This document shows positions 14,301-22,110 of a DNA stretch of 64,000 nucleotides, piece by piece. How positions within the stretch are numbered: the stretch's first letter is position 1; the number at the start of each line of letters is the position of its first letter. Made by a program: the position numbers and the translations under genes. This stretch comes from Timema cristinae (taxonomy: Eukaryota; Arthropoda; Insecta; Phasmatodea; Timematidae), in NCBI GenBank assembly GCA_039000515.1, contig JBCFYV010000012.1:33656562-33720561 (forward strand). Direction: 5' to 3'. The notes under the pieces were generated by a model that saw nothing but the letters and a program-made list of their open reading frames with translations, did no database searches and had not been told where the DNA came from.

Positions 14301-15479
14301 GTTAATCAACTTGAGCAATTTAAAGTAAATACATACAATGACATGCATACAGTTTACATAGGGTTAATTTCTAATTTTCACTAAATAATTTGTTTGCAGT
14401 TTTTAAGTCTATTGTCCTACCGGATGGCAAATTTTGTAACTACTGTGTTACATAAAAACATTAACAATGGAGACAAAATGGTTTTAGATTAGTTTTGGGA
14501 CCAAGAATCAAAATAATCAAACTGGTACTAAAACTGTTTACATTTTGAATGGTACTGAAACAGTTTAAATTTTGGACCCAACCCATCATCAAATTTTATA
14601 TAAATATATATATTATAGTTTTATGGTTTATTTCTCATATTTCCTGGACACTTAGTATAAATTATACAGTATATCAAACCAATCACAGATGAAAACATGT
14701 CAAACTTTGTAGAGTCACCTGAGAACACACACAGGTGCCAAGCCTTATCGTTGTAAAATCTGCGGGGAGTACTTCGCCCAGTCTGCAACCCTTGTGAGCC
14801 ACAAGAAGACACATGGGAGTGAGATCCCATCATTCAAGTGTGGGGAGTGTGGGAAATTGTTCTACCACAGAGTGGCTTGAATGTTCACTTCAAGAATCAT
14901 TTAGGGAAAAATGGCTTGGGAGAAAAGAACTTTACATGTGCTTTTTGTGGTACGTACGTTGCTTTTTTATTAGTTTCCAACTAAGCTTACTTGATTTTAA
15001 AGAAACACTCCACATTCTCACTTTGCAAACAATTTATTTCAGACAACTATTTTTAAATGTAAATAGTTTAAACATTATTTATATGATTATTTTTGAGTTT
15101 TTAAATATATATACATTTAATTTTATTGTATCTATACATTGGGATCTCATGTATTGAAATTCTTTATATATAGAAGTTTTGATGAATCCCTGTGACATTA
15201 CATAGAAAATATATTTCTTTATATTGAATTTTTTTCAAAATGAATGAATGTTATAAGAAAAAAATAAAGGAATATGTCGAGAGCGGAAGAAGGACAGGGT
15301 GGTCAGTCTTTTAGGATATCTCGTTGATGTTTGAAGTGCATTGCTAGCTCAGAATATTTACTTATACTAGCCTCTTTCGGATATTAATATATAATTTTGA
15401 TACCATTGTTTTAGAGAAGAGAAGTGCCCTTGAAGTGTAAGGAAATGTTGTTCAGGGCGTACTTTATACCCATTGTCAC

Positions 15480-15549
<70 letters not shown>

Positions 15550-16656
15550 AAACACAACAGCCTTTATTTATCTGGCTAAGTTAAGGGGGTTGGCCTTCTC
15601 TTCCACTTAACCAGTGTTGAATACAACATACACTATTACATTTATTGAAAAAAAAACTAATTTTAATAAAGGAATGTTCAAATAATTAGAAAAACATTTG
15701 GACACTCATTCATATAATCATTTAAAGTTCAAGTAGTTTCAAGAACTCACTTTAACTTGTTAGACAAGAGTTATCTAGTATGTTCCAAGCCTGTGATGCC
15801 GCTACAGTAAAAGAACGATTATATGTTTGAGATCTATGTATGGGAATACACATCTGCGGATTCTGATCTAGTAGCACAGGTGTGTTTATCCTTCAGAAAT
15901 AGGAATCACCGCCATATGCGGCAAAAACATGGACATTGAATTAAAGAGACTAGGAAAAAGGAGGCCATGGGAATGAAGTTTGTGAGGAGCATGTTAGCTG
16001 CAGTTATGAGGAGAAACAATATTAAGAATGATGTTATCTGAGAAAGATTGGAGGTAGAGAGAGTACATGAGATAAAGGAAGCAAGACTAAGATGGTATGG
16101 TCATGTAATGAGAATGTAAAAAGAGAGGATGCCAAAGAAATGTTAGAAATGAAGACAGTATGTAGGTAAAAGACTGCAAAGGAGGCCATGAAAGCGATGG
16201 GAGGAGCAGTTAACAGAAGATGTTTAAGTGAAGGATAAGAATAGAAGAAATTGGAGGAAGAGGGAGGCATTTTACTAAACTAACCCGGCCACAGGCTGTA
16301 AACAGTTTGAGATGATGATGGTAGTGGTTTGGATATGGTTTTTGCTTTATTATTGTTAATAAATCTCATATAATTGACTAAAATGATTAATTTTGTTTTT
16401 GAATGTTGTCACGTCTATCGTCCCATTCATTGGATGCAAGCTACCAGTTCTCTGCTGTGTTATATTCACAAAAATAATCTTAGAGCTTGGTTACATACTT
16501 ACATTGGCTATTTAAACTTACTTTAAACAAAATAACTTAAATTTACTTTTTCTATTAGTTTCTCCTTGTTTCCTTGCCCACTTTAAGTGTACCTTCACTG
16601 CATTTTATTCTCATTAAACAGTATAATATCTGGAATGTTGTAAATTTGTGTTGTTT

Positions 16657-16687
<31 letters not shown>

Positions 16688-19600
16688 CACAACTGTTTCC
16701 ACCCTGTGACCGGGTCAGGTAAGTAAAATGCCTCCTTCTTACTACTTTAATTGTTTCCATTATTCTCCTCTCATTTGCACACTTTCTGTTATCTTCTCCT
16801 CCCATCTCTTTTTTGGCCTCCCTTGTGCTCTTTTTTCCTTTTACTAACACATAATGACACACATTAGAAGGCGCCTACTTGGTGGGTTCCATTAGCCTCT
16901 CTTACGCCTGATCTTACGCCAAGTGATGGACCCTGGGATCTGAGTAATATTGTGGTGCTTGGTTGAACCTCTGCGGCAACCAGGTCATGTGCAGACAAGA
17001 CACAGGAGACTGGTCAAGACCAAAACCAACAAGCTTGGAACAGGATCTAGCCAGTTGGCTCTCAGGTGGGCTGGGAATGTGAGGCTTGTTGATGATTTGC
17101 TAAGTCATCGTCAGCACCCATAGCCTCGGTTATGGAACGTTACAAGCCAAGAGAAGTCTACCTGAGGACCTATAAGTGGCAGCTCTGCTACTCAGGTCTA
17201 GGCCACAACAGGTTTATTAAGCCAGTGGCGAAACAAACCAAAGTACTTGAGAAAATAGAGTAAAATGCCAGATTGTAGTAGAGTGAGGTTGTCTATTTAA
17301 ACAAAACCTGGGAACACATACTGCAGTCATCCTTAATCAATCTTTGGACTAAGGATAATTGTGTGTCTACTATCCTGCTCGTGGCTAGTGTCAACGGCGC
17401 CACAAGTGAGTGACCAAGTAGCACATGGTACCTTTTGGAATGAAGTATAATTTCATTTGGTAATCATTCTAATAAAAATTTTCCACTCTTCATATCTAAC
17501 CTGTTTAAAATCACTTTTGATTATCATTGTAATAAATATTTTAACAAACTTAACAACTTTTATAAAACAGCATTTACTATTTCATATTTTCTAAAAAAAA
17601 TTATTTTAACCATCTTATTTTTCATTTTAAAGTATTAACATCAACTTTTATAAGCATTATAAATCGAATTGAAATAAATTTCATAATATGATACTTTCTA
17701 GTGAAAACCTGTATAAGGTGCATGTGCAACTGCGCATAAAGTAATGGATTTGGAACTGAAGACATGACCATGCATGATTATTAAATTAAGGACTAATAAA
17801 CAAAATATGAAACATTTCAAATTTCTAACTACTTGTTATTTTATGTTTTCTTTTGAATTTATTAAAGCTACGGAGTCTTATTTTGGGGAAATATCGGCTC
17901 ATTAAAATGTCAATTTAATCAACTTTTTTACTTTCTCACTACCTTATAGATATAGAAAGTATTGTGATCGTGAAAAAATTGAACTCGAGATTTTGATGAA
18001 TGTCGACAAATGTCGAATCCGAAAAAATGGTTTTTGGATTACCGTCTGTATCTCAGAGTAGAGCCTAATCTATTTTACTGATCGGGCTAAAACTTGGTAT
18101 CTAGGGTTTTCATATGATTGCCCTGAGGGTTTTTTGGAATTTGATAGCTAACCCTAAAATTAAGGGTAGTTACCTTAAGGGCGAAAAGACAAAATATCGA
18201 TTACATCAAAATCAACTCAAATGATTTTGATTAAATTTAATTTCTAAACATTGATCATTATTTCAAACAAAATGGCTACTCTTGATTTTTCATCAAAATT
18301 ACTTTAAGGGTTTCGATCTGTGCGTGTGTGTGTTGTGTGTTATATATATATATATTTTATATATAATATATATATATATATCTATTTCTGTTACTATTTG
18401 AGATATTAAATTACTTTTCATTCGTAAAAAAAATCTAAACTGAGATTTTGATGGATGTCAACGTTTCATTACCCCCCAAACTCTAAAAAGTGTGTTTTGA
18501 AATTCTGTCTGCCTTTTGTCTGTTTAACCCTAAAATTAAGAGTAGTTTAAATTAAGAATCTAGGCGTTGGTTAAGATTATAAATAAAATGGCTATTTTCA
18601 TTTTCCCATGCTAATTACTTTTAGGGTACCTTACTGAAGCGGAAATTTCTGTATCCTCTGCAACTATTTGAGATACTAAATAACTTATCATTTCAAAATT
18701 GTAGAACTATTAAAAATAAAAAAACTTTTATTTGAAATATATCTTTATAAAACCAATAGTTTCTGAGATATCGGCAAATATATTAATACAATTTTGTGAT
18801 TTAGAGGATACTACTTAAGTTTAACACATTAATTCTCTAATACCATAGAATAAATAAATAAGTAAGTCTCTCAAAAAGTTAATGTACTTTTTCTTTTAAA
18901 CTCTTAGGGGAAATGTTTTTACAACAATGATCTATCATTTTAGACTTAATAGTCAATATTTACCTTTTTTATTGCTTTAAACTTATAAATGAGGAATTTA
19001 ATAGCAATGTGAAAACTATAGGATGTGCAAACCCCTAATAAAATGTTGAAAATAGCTCATGTTTGCTACTGTATATTATTTAGTTTCACATGTATTACGA
19101 GTTTTGAGTAACTATCTCAATTTTTAAACACTGGAGTGAGAAAGTCCGTGCAGAGTTTCATACAATTTATTTTAAATAATGATAATTAAATTATTGTTTC
19201 ATATGTTTTAGTTGTAATTATTGTTACGTCCTTAAACACATGAGTGTTGAAACAATTTTGATTATTTTTTCTCTTTTATTTTTGTTTAATGTTTTTAATT
19301 AAGCTTTTTATAATGTGTTAATTATAGTATAAAAAACATAAGTTTCATTTCTAAAACTATTTTTTTAAAGTATATACTAGTTATAAATATGAGTGTAGTT
19401 CATATTTTAAGAACATATGTTTTCATATATTTTTAAAATCTCATATTTTAAATGATGTATTTATATTTTGTTTGTTTTGACTGGTGACACTTTAAACATA
19501 ATATTTTACTTTTAAATTAAACAAATATTAATTTTAACATTTTAAAGTTATGAATATACTCAAACTCAACAGCTTTTTAAAATACTGGACTTGAATGAAA

Positions 19601-20463
19601 ACATTCCAAGTTTGCAGACCCCTAATACCACACAATACAAACACACAAAAAATATTGTTTTCATACATTGGAATTTTTTCATGGAACCATCGACTTTGAT
19701 ATATGGGGGTCTTATATGAAGGTCCCATTGTGTGTGTGTGTGTGTGTGTGTGTTATATATATTTTTTTTAAATCTATAAAATTTGAACCATTTTATGAAA
19801 GAAAGTTAAATTGTAATAAAACAAATACATAAAATATAACAAATGGTATACAGAAGTCACTAGTCAGATTAGTTAAAGTTATATAAACCACGAGTAAAGA
19901 TTTAGTCTTATTTATGTCGGAATTGGTAAGTGGTGATTTAAACTATCCAACCTAAGGATAAAGGATGTAAATAAAATCGAAGAAAATGTACTAGCACTCT
20001 CTTGGGAGGACGAGAAACTACACTGTTGATATACCTGACTGGGATTGAAAGTAAATCACTCTTCTAGCCATTCCACCAATCATAATCTATTAAAAGCTGT
20101 CCTTTAAGGATATAAGTATAATCAATATAAATATTTCAGTAGTCCTACAATTGGGAGTCATTTTGTAATTTTTGCAGTGAAACTTGTGTTTCTATACAAA
20201 TTTTCCCATACTTAATTGCAATTAATATATGTTAAATAGGTAAATCGTTTACACGGCTGTGTATCCTAAAGGACCACATCATGAGTCATGGGAATGAGAG
20301 ACCTTATCATTGCGATGTCTGTGATAAGAGTTTCAACAAGAAAGGAACATTGACACAACACAAGTACCTTCACACCGGCTTGAGATCATACGTTTGCACC
20401 AAATGTGGCAAAGCATTTGCTCAGAGTAGCACCCTGAGATGCCACATGAAGATTCATAAATAA
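2062..20463 (+). CDS. C2H2 zinc-finger protein gene, 5' incomplete, three apparent frameshifts
   Basis: Gene for a nuclear, probably DNA-binding protein with eleven C2H2 fingers; the target is unknown. Exons: 2062-2393, 2586-2698, 7882-7948, 10723-11516, 14713-14949 and 20240-20463, all with AG/GT borders. The first three encode an acidic/basic linker with no recognised domain. Fingers 1-5 and the start of 6 lie in the 794-bp exon. Finger 6 is split by the 11516/14713 junction (CHIC...LR joined to SHLRTH), and finger 9 by 14949/20240 (CAFC joined to GKSF). The last exon ends with fingers 10 and 11 and TAA. Three exons (near 2196-2238, 7940-7944 and 14860-14864) each lack one base; every time the neighbouring exon phases demand it. 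The 5' exon and start codon are not visible. The orthologue is not recognised. The introns host Copia, LINE and SINE relics. Confidence 0.85.
2586..2698 (+). CDS. Zinc-finger gene exon B
   Basis: Acceptor ttggtttcag at 2585 and donor GTAAGT at 2699. It is read in phase 0 from exon A and translates as [16 protein letters not shown] followed by [16 protein letters not shown], a charged linker. It ends after two bases of a codon (phase 2), which the first base of the exon at 7882 completes as GTG. The short 192-bp intron before it is clean. Confidence 0.7.
2850..3085 (+). mobile_element. tRNA-derived SINE (family B)
   Basis: The head has pol III promoter boxes: box A-like TTAGCTCAGTCGGTAGC at about 2860-2876 and box B-like GGGTTCGATTTTC at about 2902. 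A tRNA-unrelated body follows and the 3' end has an A-rich tract near 3079. Related copies lie at 22040 and 50230. It lies in the sense direction inside intron 2 of the zinc-finger gene. Confidence 0.7.
3086..4464. other. Intron sequence before Copia relic
   Basis: No gene recognised. 3590-4060 is less AT-rich than its surroundings and might be the 5' remnant of the Copia element that follows, but no copy of its 3' LTR was found here. Confidence 0.35.
4465..6945 (+). pseudogene. Copia pol (integrase C-part, RT, RNase H), broken
   Basis: 4540-4680 carries [12 protein letters not shown] and LPSFWAEA-like text (here [14 protein letters not shown]), the end of the Copia integrase core. 4830-4920 has [16 protein letters not shown] and RVSRDVRF, typical of the region just after it. 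5400-5724 starts the RT domain ([39 protein letters not shown]), with stop TAG near 5722. 5776-6471 continues with [17 protein letters not shown] and, after a loss around 5990-6035, [12 protein letters not shown] and [20 protein letters not shown]. The segment that should hold the YVDD catalytic box is missing in the gap after residue LNPQT. 6472-6945 is RNase H ([38 protein letters not shown]). At least two stops and a deletion interrupt it. It is not functional. Confidence 0.9.
6983..7199 (+). repeat. 3' LTR of the Copia relic
   Basis: It begins TGTTGGAGTT right after the polypurine tract and ends GCCCAACA, so the 217-bp unit has the 5-bp inverted ends TGTTG/CAACA expected of Copia LTRs. 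A polyadenylation-like AATAAA lies at about 7091. No 5' partner LTR or target duplication was found. Confidence 0.75.
7380..7600 (+). mobile_element. tRNA-derived SINE (family A), partial
   Basis: Around 7468-7495 stands a box B-like GGTTTGAATCTC followed by GGCCGGGTATACTGA, a block shared with the copies at 51020, 54945, 60150, 60965 and (reverse) 12100. The region after it is T-rich, as in those copies. The right end is not defined. Confidence 0.6.
7882..7948 (+). CDS. Zinc-finger gene exon C
   Basis: Acceptor aaattgcag at 7881 and donor GTAAGA at 7949. The first base completes the GTG codon begun at 2697-2698, then [20 protein letters not shown] is read, followed by TGA at 7943-7945. The next exon requires entry after one codon base, but this 67-base exon leaves phase 0. 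One extra base near CAATGAG (7940-7946) would remove the stop and also give the needed phase, so a one-base loss is inferred. Because the exon is so short, its call rests on borders and phase. Confidence 0.6.
7949..8574. other. Intron sequence, no gene
   Basis: AT-rich intron DNA with a 14-base T run near 8287. The stretch 8310-8520 is less AT-rich and may belong to the hAT-like terminus that follows, but no transposase motif was recognised. Confidence 0.4.
8575..8658. mobile_element. hAT-like transposon terminus
   Basis: Read on the minus strand it begins CAGGAGTCCTCTAGCTACAG, then CCCGCGATCC and AATGGATTTATCC. This resembles the 'CAGGGGTCCTCAAACTACGGCCCGCGG...' ends of Charlie/GTF2IRD2-type hAT elements. 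The other end was not located. Confidence 0.5.
8659..10722. other. Intron sequence, no gene
   Basis: Two kilobases of AT-rich intron without a recognisable element. The ORF reading through 10641-10722 is only the in-frame intron end ahead of the acceptor at 10722, so the ATG at 10641 is not a likely start. Confidence 0.5.
10723..11516 (+). CDS. Zinc-finger gene exon D (fingers 1-6)
   Basis: Acceptor attttcttatag at 10722 and donor GTGAGT at 11517. It enters with two codon bases and is open over all 794 bp. It encodes a basic linker and fingers CDIC...HISKH, CIFC...HISKRH, CHCC...HINNNH, CKLC...HVRLIH and CQQC...HLRVH, each with C-x2-C and H-x3-4-H spacing, plus the first half of finger 6 (CHIC to LR). 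Linkers between fingers are mostly not TGEKP-like, and fingers 2-4 are widely spaced. This pattern differs from dense KRAB- or Kruppel-type arrays. Confidence 0.9.
11700..11835 (+). mobile_element. SINE 3'-end fragment
   Basis: About 11798-11830 reads ATATAACCTGAATGGGCAG followed by TAAGG. This matches the 3' end of the family C SINE (GCGTATAACCCGAACGGC...TAAGATGCGGCAC at 62790-62824). The head is lost or too diverged to see. Confidence 0.5.
11957..12205 (-). mobile_element. tRNA-derived SINE (family A), near full length
   Basis: On the minus strand the head reads GGTCTAAGGCGCACTCTTGC (box A-like) and TAGGTTCAATCCGGATC (box B-like), then GAGTGCACTGAAGG. It ends GGTAGTAAGATGGTGTGCTT, like the + copy at 60075-60325. 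It lies antisense in the intron of the zinc-finger gene. Confidence 0.65.
12377..12396. repeat. Short palindrome GGGGTA-CTTTA-TACCCC
   Basis: Perfect 6-bp arms around a 5-base loop. Near-copies at 13581-13597 and 15455-15471 (plus) suggest a dispersed element end. CGCTCGAGC lies upstream here and GCTCGATGG downstream of the 13.58-kb copy, an inverted arrangement. Confidence 0.5.
12880..13118 (-). mobile_element. LINE ORF2 C-terminal remnant
   Basis: The minus strand reads [20 protein letters not shown], then [19 protein letters not shown] and, after a stop and frame change, [13 protein letters not shown]. This is the tail region of a jockey/R1-like LINE polyprotein (typical text RVTNEEVL..I.EER.IL..IKRRKANWIGHILRRNCLL...DDLKE). 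It is a fragment with stops and has no ends. Confidence 0.75.
13581..13597. repeat. Second copy of the GGGGTA-CTTTA palindrome
   Basis: GGGGTACTTTATATCCC with one arm mismatch, followed by GGCGCACCCGCTCGATGG. With the copy at 12377 it encloses about 1.2 kb and could mark the ends of a degenerate DNA transposon containing the LINE scrap. Confidence 0.4.
13601..14712. other. Intron sequence, no gene
   Basis: AT-rich intron of the zinc-finger gene. No conserved coding or repeat signal was recognised. Confidence 0.4.
14713..14949 (+). CDS. Zinc-finger gene exon E (fingers 6-9), frameshifted
   Basis: Acceptor ctttgtag at 14712 and donor GTACGT at 14950. Phase 0 entry completes finger 6 with SHLRTH and a TGAKP linker. 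Finger 7 (CKIC...HKKTH) is intact. Finger 8 starts CGECGKLF to 14862, then the frame hits TGA at 14878. In the next frame [12 protein letters not shown] finishes the finger with exact C2H2 spacing, so one base is missing near 14862-14863. The exon then runs to CAFC plus one base, as the last exon requires. Confidence 0.8.
14950..15455. other. Intron sequence, no gene
   Basis: AT-rich intron start. Nothing recognised before the (GAT)n tract. Confidence 0.4.
15480..15548. repeat. (GAT)n microsatellite
   Basis: About 23 trinucleotide units with a single break near 15511. It is read as poly-His on the minus strand and is not a gene. A third near-copy of the palindrome stands just upstream (15455-15471). 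LINE fragments nearby end in the same (GAT)n, so this may be the tail of a lost copy. Confidence 0.85.
15940..16320 (+). mobile_element. LINE C-terminal remnant with (GAT)n tail
   Basis: The plus strand reads, with stops, [20 protein letters not shown] followed by HVMRM, then KRLQRRP and [11 protein letters not shown], and near the end [10 protein letters not shown]. This matches the end of the RT ORF of a LINE (typical [13 protein letters not shown]...GRP.KRWED...). It ends with GATGATGATGG at about 16312. Related copies lie at 16660 (minus) and 31525 (plus). Confidence 0.75.
16657..16862 (-). mobile_element. LINE C-terminal remnant, minus strand, with (GAT)n tail
   Basis: The minus strand reads [20 protein letters not shown] and, in a neighbouring frame, [14 protein letters not shown], then GHRVETVV, then (GAT)n at 16657-16687. 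It is the same family as the copy ending at 16320, in inverted orientation about 340 bp away. Confidence 0.65.
16880..17440. other. Less AT-rich block, unidentified
   Basis: Roughly 550 bp with a base composition closer to 50% GC than the surrounding intron. No open frame of useful length and no recognised motif. Probably an old mobile element. Confidence 0.35.
17441..17930. other. Intron sequence, no gene
   Basis: AT-rich intron with no recognised signal. Confidence 0.4.
17931..18640. repeat. Diverged duplicated repeat around an AT microsatellite
   Basis: Two blocks share GAGATTTTGATGAATGTC-like text (17991 and 18441), a CTGTCTG/CGTCTGTATC stretch (18046 and 18505) and TAACCCTAAAATTAAG (18151 and 18525). 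They flank a GT/TA-rich microsatellite at 18320-18381. It looks like an unnamed dispersed repeat present in two decayed copies. Confidence 0.5.
18641..20239. other. Intron sequence, no gene; (TG)n at 19729-19753
   Basis: AT-rich intron. A (TG)n dinucleotide tract at 19729-19753 is the only clear feature. Confidence 0.45.
20240..20463 (+). CDS. Zinc-finger gene last exon (fingers 9-11, stop)
   Basis: Acceptor gttaaatag at 20239. Two bases complete the Gly codon begun at 14949, giving [21 protein letters not shown] (finger 9). Finger 10 (CDVC...HKYLH) and finger 11 (CTKC...HMKIH) follow, then K and TAA at 20461-20463. The ATG at 20281 falls inside finger 9 and is not a start. No AATAAA lies close downstream; the first seen is at about 21190. 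Confidence 0.9.
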
Positions 20464-21099
20464 TAGTTACACAACTTGTTGGAGAGATTAACTTTTTTCA
20501 AATTAATTTAAAATATGTGATTTGAAGACATATTTGATTGTAACATAGGGAACTATTCTGTCCACTAAGTAAGTCACCAAATATGGGTAAGTAGGATTTG
20601 GCTAGTGTCTAATAACTTAGGTAGGATGGGAAAAATCTATTTTTAATTTGTGTTAGTTAGTAAATGTATGGGTGCTATTATGACAGGGTTCTTGATGTCA
20701 TAAAAAAGTGTTGAGCTTTATAAAAAAACTCGAGTTTAAGATTTTTTTTTTAAATCACAAAAAGCTTAAACTCTCGCTGGGCTTTACTACAAAAAAAGTT
20801 GATATTTTGCCTTAACACGGAAACTAGTACACATATAATTAGCTACATGTGTGTAACTATTTGAGTGATACAAAATGTGTTATAGGAAAAAATAATTTGA
20901 TCTAAAAAAGGTTGGGTAAATTTACTTATTTTGCTTTGGTTGTTTCTCTGGCTATTTGTTAGGCACCTGATAATATATTTCTGCTTTGACAAGAGAATGT
21001 ATTTCTTCTTTGACAATAACAATGTGCATAACCAGGCAATGATATGAATGACCAGCTAATCCTATCACAGACTATAATGAGCTAGAATCAATTCCAGGA
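20464..21099. other. 3' flank / possible 3'UTR
   Basis: AT-rich sequence after the stop codon of the zinc-finger gene. No gene or element recognised. The 3'UTR may extend to the AATAAA motifs near 21190-21215. Confidence 0.35.
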
Positions 21100-21150
21100 C
21101 TGGTCAATGCGTATAACCTGAGCAGGTAGTAAGAGGCAGTGCTAAAAAAA
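21100..21150 (+). mobile_element. SINE 3'-end fragment (family C)
   Basis: GCGTATAACCTGAGCAGG followed by TAGTAAGAGGCAGTGCT matches the family C tail at 62790-62824. Only the 3' part is recognisable. Confidence 0.55.
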
Positions 21151-21639
21151 TAGGATGGTAACTCACAGCAGTGCCTATCTAAACTTGTAAATAAATTCAA
21201 AATTTTGCAAATAAAATATATGCCTGATAATGACAGTGTCTAATGACATTTGATAGTGATAGTTAAAATTAATTTAGTTTTATTTAATTTGCTAACCTGT
21301 TCACTTTTAATTTTCTAGACAAGATCCTTGGGCACTATTTATTACTGCTGAAGAATTTACAGTATTTTATATTTAATTATCAATTGAATAATAGTACTGG
21401 AACTTTTAGAAGGTATGACACAATTACTTCATAGTATTAGTTCATATTACAATCAGGAATAATAGTATGCTAATTACACAGCTATAATACTTTAAGTGCC
21501 TCATAATATTAAAAAAACATAATATAGAAACTCCTACAAAGAATTAATACTTTTATGTGATCTTTGTCACGTCAGGATTCTGGTGAAATAATTGAAATTT
21601 ATCTTTTAATTATGCTTGATCATTGTTTAATCATGCTTA

Positions 21640-21995
21640 CACATGGTGGATACAAACAGGGAAAACCTGGAAAAGTCAGGGAATTTTTGGATGACAGGGA
21701 AAAGTCAGGGAATTTAACTAAAAATAAGCAAAAGTCAGGGAATTAAAAAATATGTCTAAAATATCCAATTAATTTTGCAACTTAACACTAAAACAAAAGT
21801 TAATGATAGGCCTATTTAAATAAAATATCATTTTAATTTTTTAAATAACTTATATAACTGTTTATGTTTATTAGATACAAACTTGTTTTAATATGTGATC
21901 AATAATAAATAAAACAAAAGTTATCATCCACCATTAAAACTGGGAAAAAGTAGCCAGGGAAAATTTAAAAATGTTGCTGGTAAAAGTCAGGAAGT
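21640..21995. repeat. AAAGTCAGGGAATTT-type MITE-like repeat
   Basis: AAAAGTCAGGGAATTT occurs three times at 21672-21745 in slightly varied form, and AAAAGTCAGGAAG at 21982. The same vocabulary in reverse complement (AAATTCCCGGCATTTTCCC) occurs in the MITE at 39615-40014, so both belong to one class of repeat. No ends were fixed here. Confidence 0.5.
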
Positions 21996-22039
21996 TTTAT
22001 AAAAATTGTTTTGTAGACACACTGTTACATAAAAGTATT

Positions 22040-22110
22040 ATCTTGTCTGACTCTTTAGCTCAGTCAATCGATCATCTGCTTATTGAAACTGATTTAAGGA
22101 TACAAATTTA
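22040..22110 (+). mobile_element. SINE family B head fragment
   Basis: CTCTTTAGCTCAGTCAATCG at 22051-22070 matches the box A region of the SINE at 2855; the box B region is decayed. Confidence 0.45.

Noticed and set aside
15367..15555. Poly-histidine protein on the minus strand
   Set aside because: It is the translation of a (GAT)n microsatellite.
16614..16862. Small protein with a poly-Met tail
   Set aside because: It is a LINE remnant running into a (GAT)n tail.
20281..20463. Independent 60-residue zinc-finger gene
   Set aside because: The exon begins at 20240 and completes a finger split with the exon ending at 14949; the ATG is inside a finger.
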